Positions 20,805 through 35,900 of a DNA stretch of 64,000 nucleotides are shown here, one piece after another. How positions within the stretch are numbered: the first letter of the stretch is position 1; each line of letters starts with the position of its first letter. The notes beneath the pieces were generated by a model. That model worked only from the letters and a program-made list of their open reading frames with translations. It was not told the DNA's origin and did not search any database. A program made the translations under genes and the position numbers. This DNA is from Paracyclopina nana (lineage: Eukaryota; Arthropoda; Copepoda; Cyclopoida; Cyclopettidae), in contig JAGUCH010000005.1 of assembly GCA_019096065.1 (NCBI GenBank), positions 3,596,001 to 3,660,000 on the forward strand, given 5' to 3'.

Positions 20805-23800
20805 CTGCTCTAATTTCGATGTGACAAACAAGTCTGCTCCACTTCGATTTGCAAAGAAAATCTTTCACTAATCCTTTCCATTTGGGAGAAAAAGGAGGAA
20901 GATGAAGCGTTTTCATTCTCCTCATTTCTTCTTTGTGAAGGAGCAGCATGTGTGTTTTTGCTCGATCCATTTAAAGGGAAGCATTCTTTTTTATCGCCGC
21001 GTCGCAAGGCTTTTCTGCATTCTTGGCGTTGCGAAATAGCGGCAGCAATTCAGACGAAACTCGGATGTCTTCGCTAATTTCCTTCTGACCCAAGACCGTT
21101 TAGGCTCAAGTTTCGAGGCTGAAAACGGTGGCAAGCATATACTACAGTCGTTCTCTTCCCCCAAAAAAGTTGATCGTTTCTTTTCATGCTTGAAATTATA
21201 ATGTCACATGATTAGAAAGTTTCCCACGCTGCTGCTGCACACTTTTCTCGCTCGTCGAGCACAAAATGGAGGCTGCTGCTCCTGAGAGAGAGAAAATTGA
21301 ATTTTTTTTTCGATAAATCGGCAAAAACTGCTTTCGGAAAATTCGCGCGCTCGTTAATCTTGTTTCACTGAAAGTGCGCGTGCCAAATCTCCGTGTATCA
21401 TCATGGGAGGCCAACATCGATGGAAAGGCTGCCAAAATTGGGCCCGCAGATCCAACATTTCCGAAACCACTATGTCTGCAAATAGCCATATACTGCCACG
21501 AAAAATTACGATTGTTAGCTGTGCCTTTTTATAGCTGAGCTGGTTCCTAGCTGAGCTTTGGTTCTTTGGAGGGAGGAAAAAGGGGGAGGGATATTTAGCC
21601 AGAATGGACGTTTGTGGACCATTACCTATGGCTTTGTTATCGCGCACTTGTAAAATAGGACACAAAACATATTGCACCCAGTGCCCTCTTCATCTACCAC
21701 AGCTTGTACGAGCCTGATCCTGAAGCAAATCATCGTGGGCCAGATGATGCTAGGCGCAGGGCTATCTCTAACGAGCAATCCTGACGGAACTAAGTCAAAT
21801 TTAATCACGAAATTAAATTAAGCTTTTTCGTCCTCACCTAGTTGGCGCTGCAGTTGCGCTAGAACATAAAAAATGCGGGAAATTCAAACTGCAAATCTGG
21901 CTTAACTTGTGCGCCGGCGAGTACTCTTTTCACATGCCCACAAGCGCTACCAGACAAATCCAAAATAAAATTAGCCCATCACAATTACTGGCTTTTTAAA
22001 AGAGATTTTGGCATTAAATATGATTTCCACTGCAAAAACTATAATGAAAATCCACAGATCTACCTTAAAATTTTGTCTTGAAGCTTACCACAGCGTAGTC
22101 ACTCGATTAGTAACAGTACAGCTGCCGTAAGAGCTCACCTTATTAGTATGGATCATCTTGGCTAGGCGTACGAAACGGACCAGCGATTCGGGCAAGCTAA
22201 AAGCAAGTTTGTTAGGGCAGATTAAATCTTCACTGCATCATGGCCAATCATTGCATTGGCTCAAAACCAACGTGACAAGTCCTTGGGTTGAGACGAGCCT
22301 TTTTGCTATTGGGACTTAAAGCCTGCCTCCTAGGGTTGACTAAAACGTTGTGTGTATGATATTCCATGAATGCAAGTTTGCATTAGTTTAGTCGTCCCTA
22401 GGTTGACCTATACATAGCACCAGTTTTAACAGGTTTCTATTGCAAGAAGAAATTAAACAACAAACTTAAAATTCTTTGTGTGGTACGCTACAGAGTAAAA
22501 AAGTGGAAATATGGAATAGATGAAGAGGGCGCAAATGCGCTGCGAAGGCTCGCCCACAATGGATCGAGGGGTAAAAGTAATGGCTCATCAAAGCTCATGG
22601 CAATTTTCATGATTTCTCCTCGATTTGATGCCGCAAAGGAAAATGCAGTGGCCGTAGTTTGTAGCAGACAAAGAAGAGCTAACTGCGATGCAAGACATGC
22701 AGCCTTTGTCAGAGTTGTGGCCACCATTTTCACTCGCCACAGCCTTTTTGTGTCCTCAAATCCCAAATGTCATGGGCGCGGTGGTATATCTCTCTCCCTC
22801 TCGAAAATCTTTGCAGTGAAGCCATTTTCACTGCTGCAGAAGGGACAGATTCGTGACCTCTAGCTTGGCCAATTGAGATGGATGACTGCATCACCGAGAG
22901 GCCCCGAATCTCAAGGATATCAAGGCCCATGGGGAATTGAATTGCAGCTGTCCTTCGCGGCCGCAACTGGCTTATTTTAGTATGGCTACCAGGGCAAACT
23001 GTTGATTGGACTTTTGACTGAACCAGGGATTTCTCAGACACCATCACCTCAAGGCCACCGAATGCAAATTTCTCCAACTCTATTTCCCCTAGGCACACAA
23101 ACGCAAAGTGCTTTCTCTCCTTCCAGAAATCACTGTAGGCTTGATTTGCGAAAAAAGCTCACTAATGAATATATCAGGGCTGGCAGTGCAGTGGAGAGCA
23201 GTCTGCAAAAGCTGGCACTTCTTGGTAAAGAGGCTGGTGCTCTTCGCGTGATCATTCGACAAGAATAACAGTTGCAAATTCTACCCCCCGCGGCCCCTTT
23301 GTGGCCATAAGTGCAGCGTACTATATAGTGTAGTTCACCATCAACGACGCGGCGACAGTAATCCTCTTGAAATATAAATTATACCAGGAAGTCTTGTAGC
23401 AGTAGCATGCTACTAGAGCATCTCTGTGAGACGATGATAGATTTCAGTTTTGACCCAGTTACTGAAATATTGCTGTCAACATCCATAAAACATAATGGGG
23501 CTGGGGTGGATCAAATCCTTCCGACAGCGGCAGCTAAAGTTCCCAAAACTAAAGATAATGGGCTGTATAGCATATACTGTCAAATCTACTTTCAACCCTG
23601 TGAGCGAGCTTCTTCAACCTGATGTATTAGGGAATATGTGGAAAAGTTTGCAATTTTGACTCGAGTAAGGTCTTTGCAAGGGGAAATGCGCTGCACGGGC
23701 AAAATATCCGAAAACGATGCCGTGAGCAAACATGGAAATCAATCCTGCCAATACAAGTTTAATCATATCACTGCGAAAGAGTAGCATGAAGAGCATGATA

Positions 23801-25249
23801 ATGTGGGAATCCGCAAAGCTTTCTTTTACTACATACGCGCGCGTACTTTCGTGTGAGCATAATTCTTGAGCTCCACTGTTAGTACATATGAAGTTAGCAT
23901 GGAAAATGGCCGATTTGCATGATGGCTGGACAAATGTTGTACTATTATGGTCGACGGAGCATCATCGATCAACATGAGCTATGACCTTCAGTTGTACTAT
24001 AGTACACTAATAATGATCATCCGCTACAGCTATACTGTATTCAGTTGTGCTACGTTATAGTAGTGTAGAGGCAAATGTTCTTGCACAAATCCGTCATCAA
24101 ATAAGTACAAACAACTCTCCAGCTCCAGTCAAGCAAGCAAAAGAAACGGAGTACTTATAAAGGGGATCATTACTCTTTATACGAAGATTGAATGCTAATG
24201 CTCACTTGGCCTCCTGGGCTGATCCAAAATCAGAGATCCAGTCACGGTGTGGTGGAAGTCTGGAGAGAAAAACATGAAAAATCGGACATCGTGACGACGC
24301 CAACAGGAGTTCCACCAAATGATCAACCAAAAGAGAAAGCATCATCAATAAGCAAGTGGTAATGCAGCGGAGAGTCGAGACTTTCAAGCTTTTAGCCCCG
24401 ACCTATTCATACTAGAGTAGCATACATTGTATTAGCCTTCAATCTTGAGCTGTCGTTCGCGTCGATGTCTTGCAGGGCTTTCAAGGCATCATCGCCTTGG
24501 GCACCCGACGACCTCCAGAATGTCTTCTTAGTGAAGTAATTGACAGAAGGCCGAGGGCGATATCAGTGATCCAGGGCCCAAATCTATGGAAATATTTAGG
24601 ATGAGTTGTTGGCTTTTGAGAATTTTATGCGCAGTTGATTGAAACAATTTCTTCTTTGTGCCTTTTGCAGCGCAAAGTTGAAGAGCCAGGCAAAGTTTAT
24701 GTTGAACGCAAAATTGCCGCGAGCTAGGAGAGCATCCATATAACTAACGTTGAACAGTGAAGTAGTTTGGTGTTTGTCTTCATTTTTAATTAAAATGGGC
24801 CTTGCAAGAGCTTTCGAGCAAACTCCACTTTCTCTCTTTCAATGCCCATTGTCATTCATAATGGGGTATTATAAGGGATTTAAAGCATTTAAATGCCTAC
24901 CCATGGAGGAAATTGCTAAACTGTGCTTGATGGAATTTGACTGGCGCACAAAAGATCCCAAGCCATCAAAAACAAATGCCTTCAAAAGCTCTCAAAAATC
25001 GGTCAGCAGAAAAATGAAAACCAAACTTTTTTACCAATTTGCTGACGGGTAACCAGTCGTCATGGCAGCAGAAGTTTGCTTCAGCTCGTTATTTGTAATA
25101 CAAATATCCAACTTTCAATGCTGCTTTCACGTAAGGACGTTTCATTTGTGCAATATTGGAATGAGGCTACGAACGCCCTATTTTTATACACATAGTACTT
25201 TACAGGGGAGCCCGGAAAAAAAATTCAGAATAACATCGTGAGGCTCAAG
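20805..25249. other. Gene-free stretch right of the CACTA element
   Basis: No supported gene, RNA or large repeat. Short frames occur on both strands at 22480-23270 without splice or family support. A small hairpin lies at 22329-22402. Confidence 0.4.
22329..22402. repeat. Nested hairpin
   Basis: Arms 22329-22344 (CCTAGGGTTGACTAAA) and 22387-22402 pair at 14 of 16 positions. The loop holds a second hairpin, AATGCAA against TTGCATT. No duplication of a target site is obvious. Confidence 0.4.
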
Positions 25250-26960
25250 AGGGGTGGGTTGGCCGTTTTATTCCTGGAAGTATTGTAATAATAAAAACCC
25301 CACAAAACAAAAAGTCTATAGTAAATCTGTAGTAAAGCCAGTTGGAAAATCAATAGTGTCCAAATTGATTAATTTTGATATACATCAATTCATCTATATC
25401 CATAGATTACTCGCATGTTATTTTTTCACTCTATCATAATTAGTCTTTAAGATATTCAATTTTAAAAGATTTGAAATGGCGACAAAATGACCTACTTTAA
25501 GTCTTTAAAATGTTTTCATTATTCTTTAATTTTGGAATTGATATGAATTTTATAGCATATAACTAAGTCATTCATCATTAACTTTTTTTAATAAACCTAA
25601 AAATCAATGTTCCTATTTTAAGTATATTAATGACCTATTTATTTGATTTAATTGTAACAAAGTTTACACTAATTTTTATCCCTACTGATTTGCTTCATTA
25701 TTAATGATATTTGTTTAAATGAAATGTATACTAATGCCAAATAGTATATAATTTAGGTGTGAATTTTTTAACAACATCAATATTACTTTATTTATGTTTT
25801 TTTCTACATTTTATCTCTATTAAATCCCCACTCTTCTAATTAACTAGGTTAGTTCTAAATGTATATTGACCTCATTTTGCTATAAAAAAATTGCATGTTC
25901 TTAATCACACCTAAATACACTTAGGACTCTACACTGAGTCTCATCCTCTTACTTTTGGTGCTGCTATCTACAAGTATACTAAGTCGGGTGTAAATGTAGA
26001 TTTTACAGATTTAATAAGTGGGTAGAAAATCTGTATTTTACCTGTTTTCTTAAATTGAACTTAGTAAACTGTTCAGAGATGGCTCTGCTTGCAATTCAAT
26101 AATTTGTGAAATTGTTCTTATCAATAACTTTTAATGGTTTTGAGATTTCAAAAATCATCATTAATAGATGTTGTTTAGAACAGCATGAAAACTGAGTTAG
26201 AAAGTATCATGAACCTCAGTTTTTACACAAAAAACTGAGATTTTTAGAATATTTCAATATTTTTTTACATGTACCACAATCACTTTAGTCCACTCTATTT
26301 TATCAAAATCAGAACTTTCTATGTCTAAAGACTTACATATGAAATGGGTCATTAGAGTGGAGAGAGCCTGCAAATTTCAGGCTCACATATAAATTCAAAA
26401 CATTATGTAACATAGTTGTTTTTCAGGATTTGTATGCATTGTATCTTGTTAATTAGTTGTGAAATAAAATCAGTCTTATATCCCCCATTAATGTATTTGT
26501 AATACATAAAAGTGGGGAAAAAAGGTAATTAAGAAATCACATTTTTATCATAAAAATTGACATATAATAGGGAAGAAATTGACATCAGAATTCACAATGC
26601 CAGATAAAAACATCATTCCCCTTTGATTTAATGTACTTGTTAATTTTTTTTAAAAGTATAGTACATACCTATAAAACAAGAAAAATTGACAATAAATAGC
26701 TATAAAATAGGCATAGCAGATTCGAAATTTGTCAAAAAAAATATTATTTTTAAATAAGTCTTTTATTAGATGAAAACACTTTTAAAACAGATTCAATACT
26801 ATTAATTTATTAATTAAATTATAAATACTATCTATAATAACTTATGAAACAAAAAAATTCATGTATTATTTTCACACACGCATACCATAGGATAAAATAA
26901 AAATGAAATTAAGTTGATAGCGATAAGTTTCAGAGATCAGGATTTCGCAAAAATTTTATG
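25250..26960. other. AT-rich island, no gene
   Basis: This stretch is clearly more AT-rich than its surroundings, with long A and T runs and few CpG. It contains hairpins at about 26213-26239 (CTCAGTTTTT against AAAAACTGAG) and about 26480-26519 (TCCCC...GGGGA). I found no terminal repeats or duplication that would mark a single inserted element, and no coding frame of note. Confidence 0.5.
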
Positions 26961-29900
26961 AAACGGTTGCGTTACGCTTTTAGGTAAATTCTTGTAACAA
27001 GAATACCGATCAAAAATACGTACTAAATTAGGATCAAATCGGTATGGTTTGCGGATTTGTTTTGTGGGGAAGTTTGAGTTGTGCACTCAGGGTAATTTTT
27101 CCGGATAGCTTTCCCCCTCTCTCTCGAAGCAATACTATAAAGCTGTTGGTGGTTTGTCTTGTTGGCAAATGTGAAGGAGAAATGCAATCGAATTTCACTT
27201 GCGATAATCAAGATGTTTTGCTGGGGGAGTTGCTTACAGTGCGTGCACAAGCTTTTTTGGGGTAGCAGCAGTATGATAATCCGAGTTTCGATTAGGGTTG
27301 TCAAAGCATAAAAAAAGATAGCGGTTGTAAAATTGTCTGCGGAGCGGAATTGGGATCCATATTCTGGGGAATCGAGCATTTCTTAGATTCTCATACTATA
27401 GTGCTAGTATAATATTCCATATATGAGTTACTGGGCTGAATCGTGACTTTTTTGCACATTATTATGCAAAGGCGAATTTCCCTGCAAGCCATTTCGAAAA
27501 TATGAGAGTTCACTTTAGAGCAAAGACTCCTAAAGAAATTGGTTCACATTTGTTATGGGTCCTCGAGTTCGTAAGCTAGGGAGAAAATGTCTTTGAATGT
27601 GCCGTGGCTGCTATGCAAGCATAGTATCAACAAAAATGGCTGTAAAATAACTATTTGCTTGCGACCTATAACTAGTTTTCTTAGAGTGAGGCTTTAGTGT
27701 TTGAATCGCCCACTTTTTTGGGCAATTGTGCTAACCCATTGGGTAAGCCATATAACGTCGCGCTATCAACAATTTTATCTCACCCCTTGAAATGCAGAGC
27801 AAACGCGAGAAAGCAGCAGATTGAAGCACTACAAAGGGAGTGTCCTTCCAAAGTTTTCCTTTTAGTACTACTATGCCAAAAGTTGGACTATTTACATAGA
27901 AGCAATTTTGTCTGGAATACCAAAGAGGGATCGACAAATGGTCACCACCAACCCCCACCTTTCCGTGCTCGCCTGGTTGCTAAAGCACAGCTTCTGTTCT
28001 ATATATGGTATATACCCATATTTGTGATGTAACAAGGGTGGACGCGGACAAATATTGCTGGTGCACACCATGCTATGTTTAGTATAATGTTGACTGCCAA
28101 CAACTATATAGTGCAGCAGTCGTCAAAGAGCCAGAAGCTGGCTCTCATCAATAATTTTGGGTGAAAGTTGATGACGTCTGCAGTTAAATGCCTTTTGACT
28201 CCTCTCTCGCTCTCGCTATTGTTCATGACCAACTTTTTGCAGAGCATTTTTAAAGAAGTCATCAATTTCAGGAAGTAGCTTCTGCTCAAGATCAGGTGAA
28301 TATTCTCAGCCTGTTTTAAGCTCCGCCTCTCAACCATCCATTTTGCATGAGCCTCAGCCAAAGTGAGAAACGGTGTCATTTTAATCAAATCTACTATTGT
28401 GTTCGCTTGATGGTGGAGGAAAGGCAAATTTTGCCCATGGCTACATCGACGAGCTGCTAGGGTGCAAAAAACACCATTCTTCAAGCTAAGGCCTTTGTCA
28501 GAGCCATTAGATAAATAGAAAGCCCTAATCTTGCTTGAAAACCTCTTGCAAAAAAGCCCAACCTTCTGCATGGCTCTTATTGCACCTGAGCAAGCTGACG
28601 ACGACAGCGACGAGAAAATTCTATGAATAAAGTTTGACACCAGGCAGAGGCACGCACACAACCTTCTGTGGTATAATGAAACGCTTTTTGGAAAGCTAGG
28701 TATATTAATGTATATTAGGTATATTAATGAGATATTTTGCTCGAGTTTGCCAGCCAGCTGAGTGGGGATAAGCTGTTCCTAATTATGCCTATAAAGGAAG
28801 GATCAGGTTGCACCTCGAAAACGGCTGCGCACTAAATCGTCCAAATTGCACTAAAGTATGGGCCAAATGACTCGAACGATTTTGCCTGGTTCCCAAATGT
28901 ATTTAAGAGCCTAATCGAGAAAGCCAAATTTGATATCCATTACAGAGCTTGCACTGGCTGAATTTGCTCCCCCATTTATTTATGACAGACGTGAAAATGG
29001 GTGAGGAATTATTTGATTGGAGCAATTTAGGAAATAATCAGGCATTATACGTATATTATTGTACCTACTATGAGGATAGCAGCAAAAAATGGCTGTCATG
29101 CTGTTACCTAAGTGAAACTGTGAATGGGTCTTTTCGTACCTGGAATAAGAGTGTGTGTTAGCCTTGCTCTTGTCTGCCATATCGTATTGGCAAACAAGAA
29201 AGAACTACAACTACTTTGTCGGAGTGTACTTGCACTGAAAACCTGAATAAACTCAAGGCTCACATATGTGTCCTCAATTTACAATTCATGCATGCTTTTA
29301 CCGCGCATATAGCACATTTCCAGTTCCGTTATTCTGAGAGCGCATGTTAAGCCAACGATATGTAAGGCCTATTTTCTGCACTATTTTTCGCAAACTTCTC
29401 CTCCTCTGCTGGGAGGAATTGCGGTTCATTTCTGTGGCGAGATTACCCAAAAGCCCCGGTGATGAAGAACTCTCATTTAAAGTGACAAATGTTTCAGTGT
29501 GGGAAGACACAAAACAGTAAATGACAGGAATATTACGTAGGCTTCCGCCTTGTGGATTTTACCAAGTTTGCTTGCTGCACATGGCGGATCGACCGGTGAG
29601 GCACACACATGGCTACGTAGAAAAGAAAAACTTTTGCACCCTCTTTTTCCTTAGGGTTTTCATAGAATTGCTTTGTAAGATTCTCGAGCTTTAGCACATA
29701 GAGTACCTCCACCCAGCCATAAAGATTCCACTTTATTATTCGAGCATGGAGTAATTCAGGCAAGTAGTAGGTCTTGATTAGAAAAGGCAGGAGGAGAGCC
29801 AGTCGATAATTTCTTCATTATTGGATATTCTTTACGCACAATAATTCCTCAATGCACGACTCTCGCATTTTTCGGTATTAATTTTAATTGCTTTTCTGCA

Positions 29901-32900
29901 ATAAAAATGCGTTTGCAAAATTTTTTGTTCCCTGTTCAACCAGGAACTCGAGATTGATTTAGGGTAAGTTGTGGAATGCAGCTAAATATCATCAAAATGG
30001 ATATGCACGTTATTATTGTGTCAACCAAAGCGTGGGGAATTTGTTGGTATCAAAGCTTATCACTCCAGCTGATTTCAGTAATGCATAATGCTTTATTGCT
30101 TGAGTGGTTGAGGGTGGAAAAGGTACACTGTACTATAAACTGCTGTACAAAGCTGGCATTACTCCAGTTCGACAGGAACCGTTAGTGGGTCAAACGTTGG
30201 AACTGTATATAGCACTGCTACAAAAGCACGAATCGATCTAGGAATATTGGATTGGAGAGGGACGACGAAGGCGACGAAAAAACGAGGCCAGATTGCGGTC
30301 GAGGTCTGCTGGCATTGACATGTGTCGCATCAAAACACATCATAAGTCTGGCAAGGGTGATGATGCTCAGCGGGCCTTGATCAAAAAGACCGCAATATCC
30401 TGCCATGCTGCCACGAATCTATCTTCTTAGCAAACTTCATGAATATGTAATGAATTGGCAGCTATTGTATACTGCACAACGCACTGGGCTCAAAAGCAGA
30501 TATCCCGAGTATTTTCCCTTTTAGAAAAAAATCACAAGCCAATGTGCAAAATCTGCATTTATATAGGCTCATATTTTTGGTCGTCTATTAATATGACAGA
30601 AAGCTTTGGTGGCTTGGCCATTGGGCCTTTCTTGTATGGAATGTAAAGGCTGGCCAGGCAATGATGCCAATTGCTATAGTAGTTTGTTCGTAGAACTTGC
30701 ATCATTCGCCGGGTCCCTTGGGAGCTGCGATCATCATGATCATGATGAGATGTTGCTAAAAATCAGCTTGCCTCCTCAGCTCACGCGTATTGTGCTCGAC
30801 ACAATATCTCAGCAGCTAGCAAATTCCTATATATACATGCTACATCTACAGCACTATATGCATGCAGCATGCCAGCAGCTAGAGATCTTTGATAAATCAC
30901 CGAATTTCTGACAGATACCATCTATAATAAAAAAGATCCATCGACCCCATTGCAATGCGACTTTATTCCAATCGGAGTAGCCTTTGCCTCGTCAAGATAC
31001 AAAAGAGGGAATTACCCGACCATATCTGGGCTATGTACGGTACAGTAGGGTGCAAAAAGTCTCCATTCAAAGTAGTGAAGACGAATCATTGGTCACGTGT
31101 GGCGCTCCTGATTATTATTATTATTATTGACTATATAGCCAGCTGGGTTACTTCTTCATAGCACTATATACTACAGTGAGGCAAGGGATCGAGGCTAGCT
31201 TTCAAAAGGACTTGGTGTCCTCATTCCATGTTTGATGCTTTCCAACATCAGCATGTGGTGCTGCTCCCTGCGAAAAACAAAGTTAACATCTTGGCCACCA
31301 TTTTGGGCAAGTAATCCGCGAGTGCGACGATTACACAGCAGCCCAAAAAGGCCAGTGGCCTTTGCCATCAGTGGGATTAAGCGCGGAGATGAGCCATAAA
31401 TTTGTAAGCTGTTATCTCAAGTTCCATTTCGGCCTTCTCCTCATTAGGAAAGAAGAAGCTTCTCCTTCTTGGTGGGGGAAATAAGAGCTCATCTCGAAGT
31501 TCTACAACTTCTTCATATACCTAATGAGAATCTGCAAGCTAGGCTCAGTGAGGCTCCAATGACAACGAAGAAGTTGTTGTCAACGGCCAGACCATGTGAG
31601 CTAGGAATCAATAGCCTTTATTGTCTACTGCAAGATATGGGAGGAGAAAAAGTTGGACGACTAGACTACAATATGGCAGCAATTTTTCAGGGCTCGACTT
31701 CCATCGCGTATCCACCATAAAAAGATCCAAACTTTTGTGCTACCAGCTCAGCATCCCGAGCATGCTCATCTGCATCCAACTTTTTTATAGCAATATTCCC
31801 ACAAATAATATGGCCTCTCGGATTTTTTAGCAAGAATTTTAAAGAGCTGTTTGAAGGCACGAAGAATACGGCCAGTGTTTTGGGATTGCACTAATAATTG
31901 ATGATGAGAATGACCGTAGCACGAGAGTCAAAAATAGAGCAAGAAGTTGCTCTCTACACTTAGCTAGGCTTTGCCTACTGCAAAAACGCCCCAAATGATA
32001 GCCGTAATAGCTGTAATTTGAGAGCGGCTCTTGGAAATGCACCCGCCATGCCAAAACTTGTCCAAATAAGCCGTGCTGTCAAAAAGTAGTAGCAGCAGTA
32101 AAGTGCAAAAATCCCAACGGCACCACCGAAGAAGATTCTTGGCTGCTTTCCTTTTATGGCAGAAAAATGTCCATTGTGTTTCGTTTGTTTCAAGCTATGC
32201 TACATCCTCCAGCAAATTGGCCTTGGTTCCAAAAGGTAGTGGTTTTTTGTCACCAAACGGCCGCCCACTCCATGTCGGCTGCCAAATGTGTGTCCACTTC
32301 AAGTCGATTTTTCGAGTGCTTTCCAATTGCTGCTAAAAAGGATTTCTTCTACCCTTCGACGCACGTCGATCTGAGTAAGGCATCCGCGCCAGCTTGAGGC
32401 CATTTGACCTCATCAACGAGGCCGCAATCCTAGAGGCCACTCACAGCACTGTTTATAACGCCCAGAGGAGGCCGCTCGAACAACAATGTACAGCTATAAT
32501 TGTACATGTATGCGTGCAAGCAAAGGTCAGCAATATTGATGCATAGATTAGCTGCGCAAAGCATTCTACTATACTATATCAGGAGCACATATATACTTCC
32601 AGATCAAGAGCTAGCCGGTATAGTCGAGAATTAATATAGACGCGCGCTAACGTTGTACGCATTACATGTTACGTGTATACGTATATAAAGACTCATTACT
32701 CGAAAGCCACAATTAGCAGCACCATTGTGCAGCGCCACAGTGAGGTAAATGCTTTCGCAAATTATGGTGGAAGTTGCCAAAATGAGGCCGACTTTTTGAC
32801 GTCCCCATGCCCAACATGATGCGTACGAAATGTAGCTAGTGTAGTAAGTAGATGGCTTAATCGAACGGCACACATGCTCATTTCCGAGAGTGCAACATCA

Positions 32901-35900
32901 TCTCATTCTGCAACTCTCAGTTGTAATATACCAGTAGCAAATGACGAGAGAGGACCAAGATTGCTACCTTGGCCTTAATCATGTGCGAAAAAATTGGCCA
33001 CCAATGTTCTCAGCTTCTGTTGCTATTACTACATGGAAAGCCAAGAAGAAAAGAAAGCCCAAGGATGATGGGGTGGCTCAGTAAAAGAGAAAGCCTCTAG
33101 TGTAATAGCACTACCACCAAAGGAGACCCGAATTGGAAAATGTCCATTTTGGACCGCCGCGCTTGCTAGCTGCATGCCGACTCAAAAAACTTGTTATCAT
33201 TGCGTAACATTGGTGCTACCCGACTTGCTATTTATTCTGGCCACTATGAGACGGAATAAGCCCAGTGATTATTATTCTCCAGGCTTGAACCAAATAAGCA
33301 GAACGTGGAGTACCATGTGCTCAGCGGCCTTGCCTGGATTTACTGGTTCAAGGCCGAGAAAAACAACCTTGATTATTCGCCGCACGATCCATTGCACCCA
33401 ATTTTTTTCTCCCGCTTCCCCCAGAGGCAAAATTGCAATTTTCATAAATTATGGATGCAAACTTTTGACGCATTTTTCTTCAACTGCTGCATTTCTAATG
33501 TCCCTCGCTGAGATATTCGAGCTCAGCATGCTAAGGCCTGAATGGGTACATATTGGATATGAGAGGTTGCGTGAAATTGACTAGAATAATGTTTGCGGCG
33601 GCTTTAAGCCAAACAATTTGCTTAACCAAGCAATCAGCATCCTTTTTGGCACCTTCGCCCCTTCACGTCAAGGCCTTTTACAGTTGGAAACTCACGTTGG
33701 CTCAGAATCTCTTGGTTAAGAGGATAAAGGCCTGTTTCACATATAAGGAGCATGTGCTCAATGTGGCAACTCAACCTCGACACAACCTTTAGAAATTGAC
33801 AACAACTTCTCGTGGAGGAGACCACATTCATTAAGCTAAACGTGACCAGAATGACCTCTGAGCCTCTTCGAGGAGCACACCACCCACTGTGGCACTATCT
33901 GTGACCTTGTGGCTACGTAGTAGCGAGATTGTCAAAGTCGAGCTAGCTCGAATGAAAAAAAAGCTTGAAAGAAGAAAGTTGGGCTAGCTCGATCCTGCCA
34001 CTGGGAATCCTCTCAGAATTTCCAGTGTCCTCGCGGAGGTCACAGTGGGCAATTTTGGCACCAAAAGAAATACTTTCCTACGGTGAGAAGCTGGCTGAAA
34101 AATGGCTAGACATTTGCAGCCACTTTTTATAAGGAAGCGACTCGCTCTTACAGCCCTGGCTAGCTCCCATAGCTACTACGCCTGATGAAATTGGCAAAAA
34201 TCCTTCTAAATTCTAATCCAGCTAAAATTGCCAACTTGAAAGTTTTCCCTGGGAAATTGCTTCCTGCTTCTTTTATGCGAACACTTCGCGCGCTATCTTA
34301 TCTAAACTATCAGGAGGACTCTGTAAAGCTCATTTAACATTACATAGAAGCATGACCCGAAAGCGCAATCTCTTTTGCATAAGATCATCCCAGGGAAGAT
34401 GATGAGTCTGGTTAATCCTTTCCCATTCGAAATTGCCTTTCGCGTAATTTCTCGTAACAGGGGAAATGTGAATTGTAGAATAACGAGTATTTTTCCTGCA
34501 TCAAACTGAAAAACGACTATCCAATAAACGCCAGGCTTGACATTCGCGCGCGCGTATCCTACACGCGATATGGAGCTTTTTTAATATCAACGTATATAGC
34601 TTAAAACTAGAAGACGAGAATCGCGAGAAAATCTTGAGACATAACTGTCAGCAAGTCCTCTCATATCTTTTCGAAGGCTTAATATTTTTCAAGCTTGTTG
34701 AAAGCTTGCTTGGCGCAATATACGACATTTTTTACGACTTTTTTTGTCCATGGATTCTCCCTCGGGGAAAGATTTTTCAGACCACCACTGCCAAACATTT
34801 TCAACCAAGTGCACAAATGGACGTTTTCAATCTGCGAGTCGAAACCATTTTGATAGCTAAAAGTACTGCATATTTGCAAGCCGTGATACTTAATAAGATC
34901 AAAAGGATTCCTCTAAGTACATAGAAAATTGTTTGCTCAGTAAAGTTGAGCAAACGAGAGAGGAATACTTTCAAATGTGGTTAAAATATTGAAAATTGCT
35001 TTCTTCGACAGAAAAGTCCAACTTTCGCTATTATAGCTACAAAATCTAGTTGATTATTGGTTGCACGAATAATCGTTTTTTAACCATACACCTAGTGAAA
35101 CGGTGATCGCGGTCTATCTCAGTTCATGCGTAATTTCCGGTTCCTTTGGTGTTCATTCGGTGGCAGCATCAACTAAGGATATCATATATATAGCATCTCT
35201 TCAACATGAACTATGGCTCAGTTGGGGCAAGTGAAAGCCCCGAAGACTTGCAAGTCTAAAAAGTGAATTCATTGTGCAAGAAGACGAGGCGCTCGTTTTC
35301 CATGTAAAGGAGGCCATTGAGGCCGGAGATTAGGTCTCTAATGGAGTCGCTGGCTGTGTGCATGCGACATTTTATGAGAGATTTCCCTGGGGACTTCCAT
35401 CCATAACGAATTGTCAGCTTGCTTTCAAGGTAGCTCTCGCGTGGGCAGAAAATTGATTTTGTCTTTTAAAACTGCTGTCAAGCTTCCTTCTTGGTAGTGG
35501 CTGCTGGCTTCCAACTATTCTCTAGTTGCCTCCAAAATAGGGTCGAAACTAGGCCAAAAAGAATAGCCGCAGCTGAAATATCTAAAGTCCTCTCCTCCCC
35601 CTTTCTTCTCCAATTTGTAGACACAAACACCTACTTTGGCTAAGAAAAGGACACGATGGGCTTGAAATTAGGTTAAAAGTCCTGATACTTCAAACTTCAA
35701 GGGGATAAAGTTGGCAAAGTTACCTAACTTCTTTCAGCGCGCGCGCGCGATCGATGTTAAAAAACTGCCTCAATTTTCCAGCCTCGCTCCACCCTCAAAT
35801 CAAGCCGAACAATTTCTGCTAAAAGTTAACCAGAAGCAGCGATAAATCGTGTGTACGTTCACAGAAGAAGCCGCCAGAAAAAAAGTAGGTTTTTTGGCTC

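Noticed and set aside
28104-28661. 186-codon open frame on the minus strand
   Set aside because: It begins with TTG rather than ATG, resembles no family known to me, and one such frame is not surprising in 43 kb.
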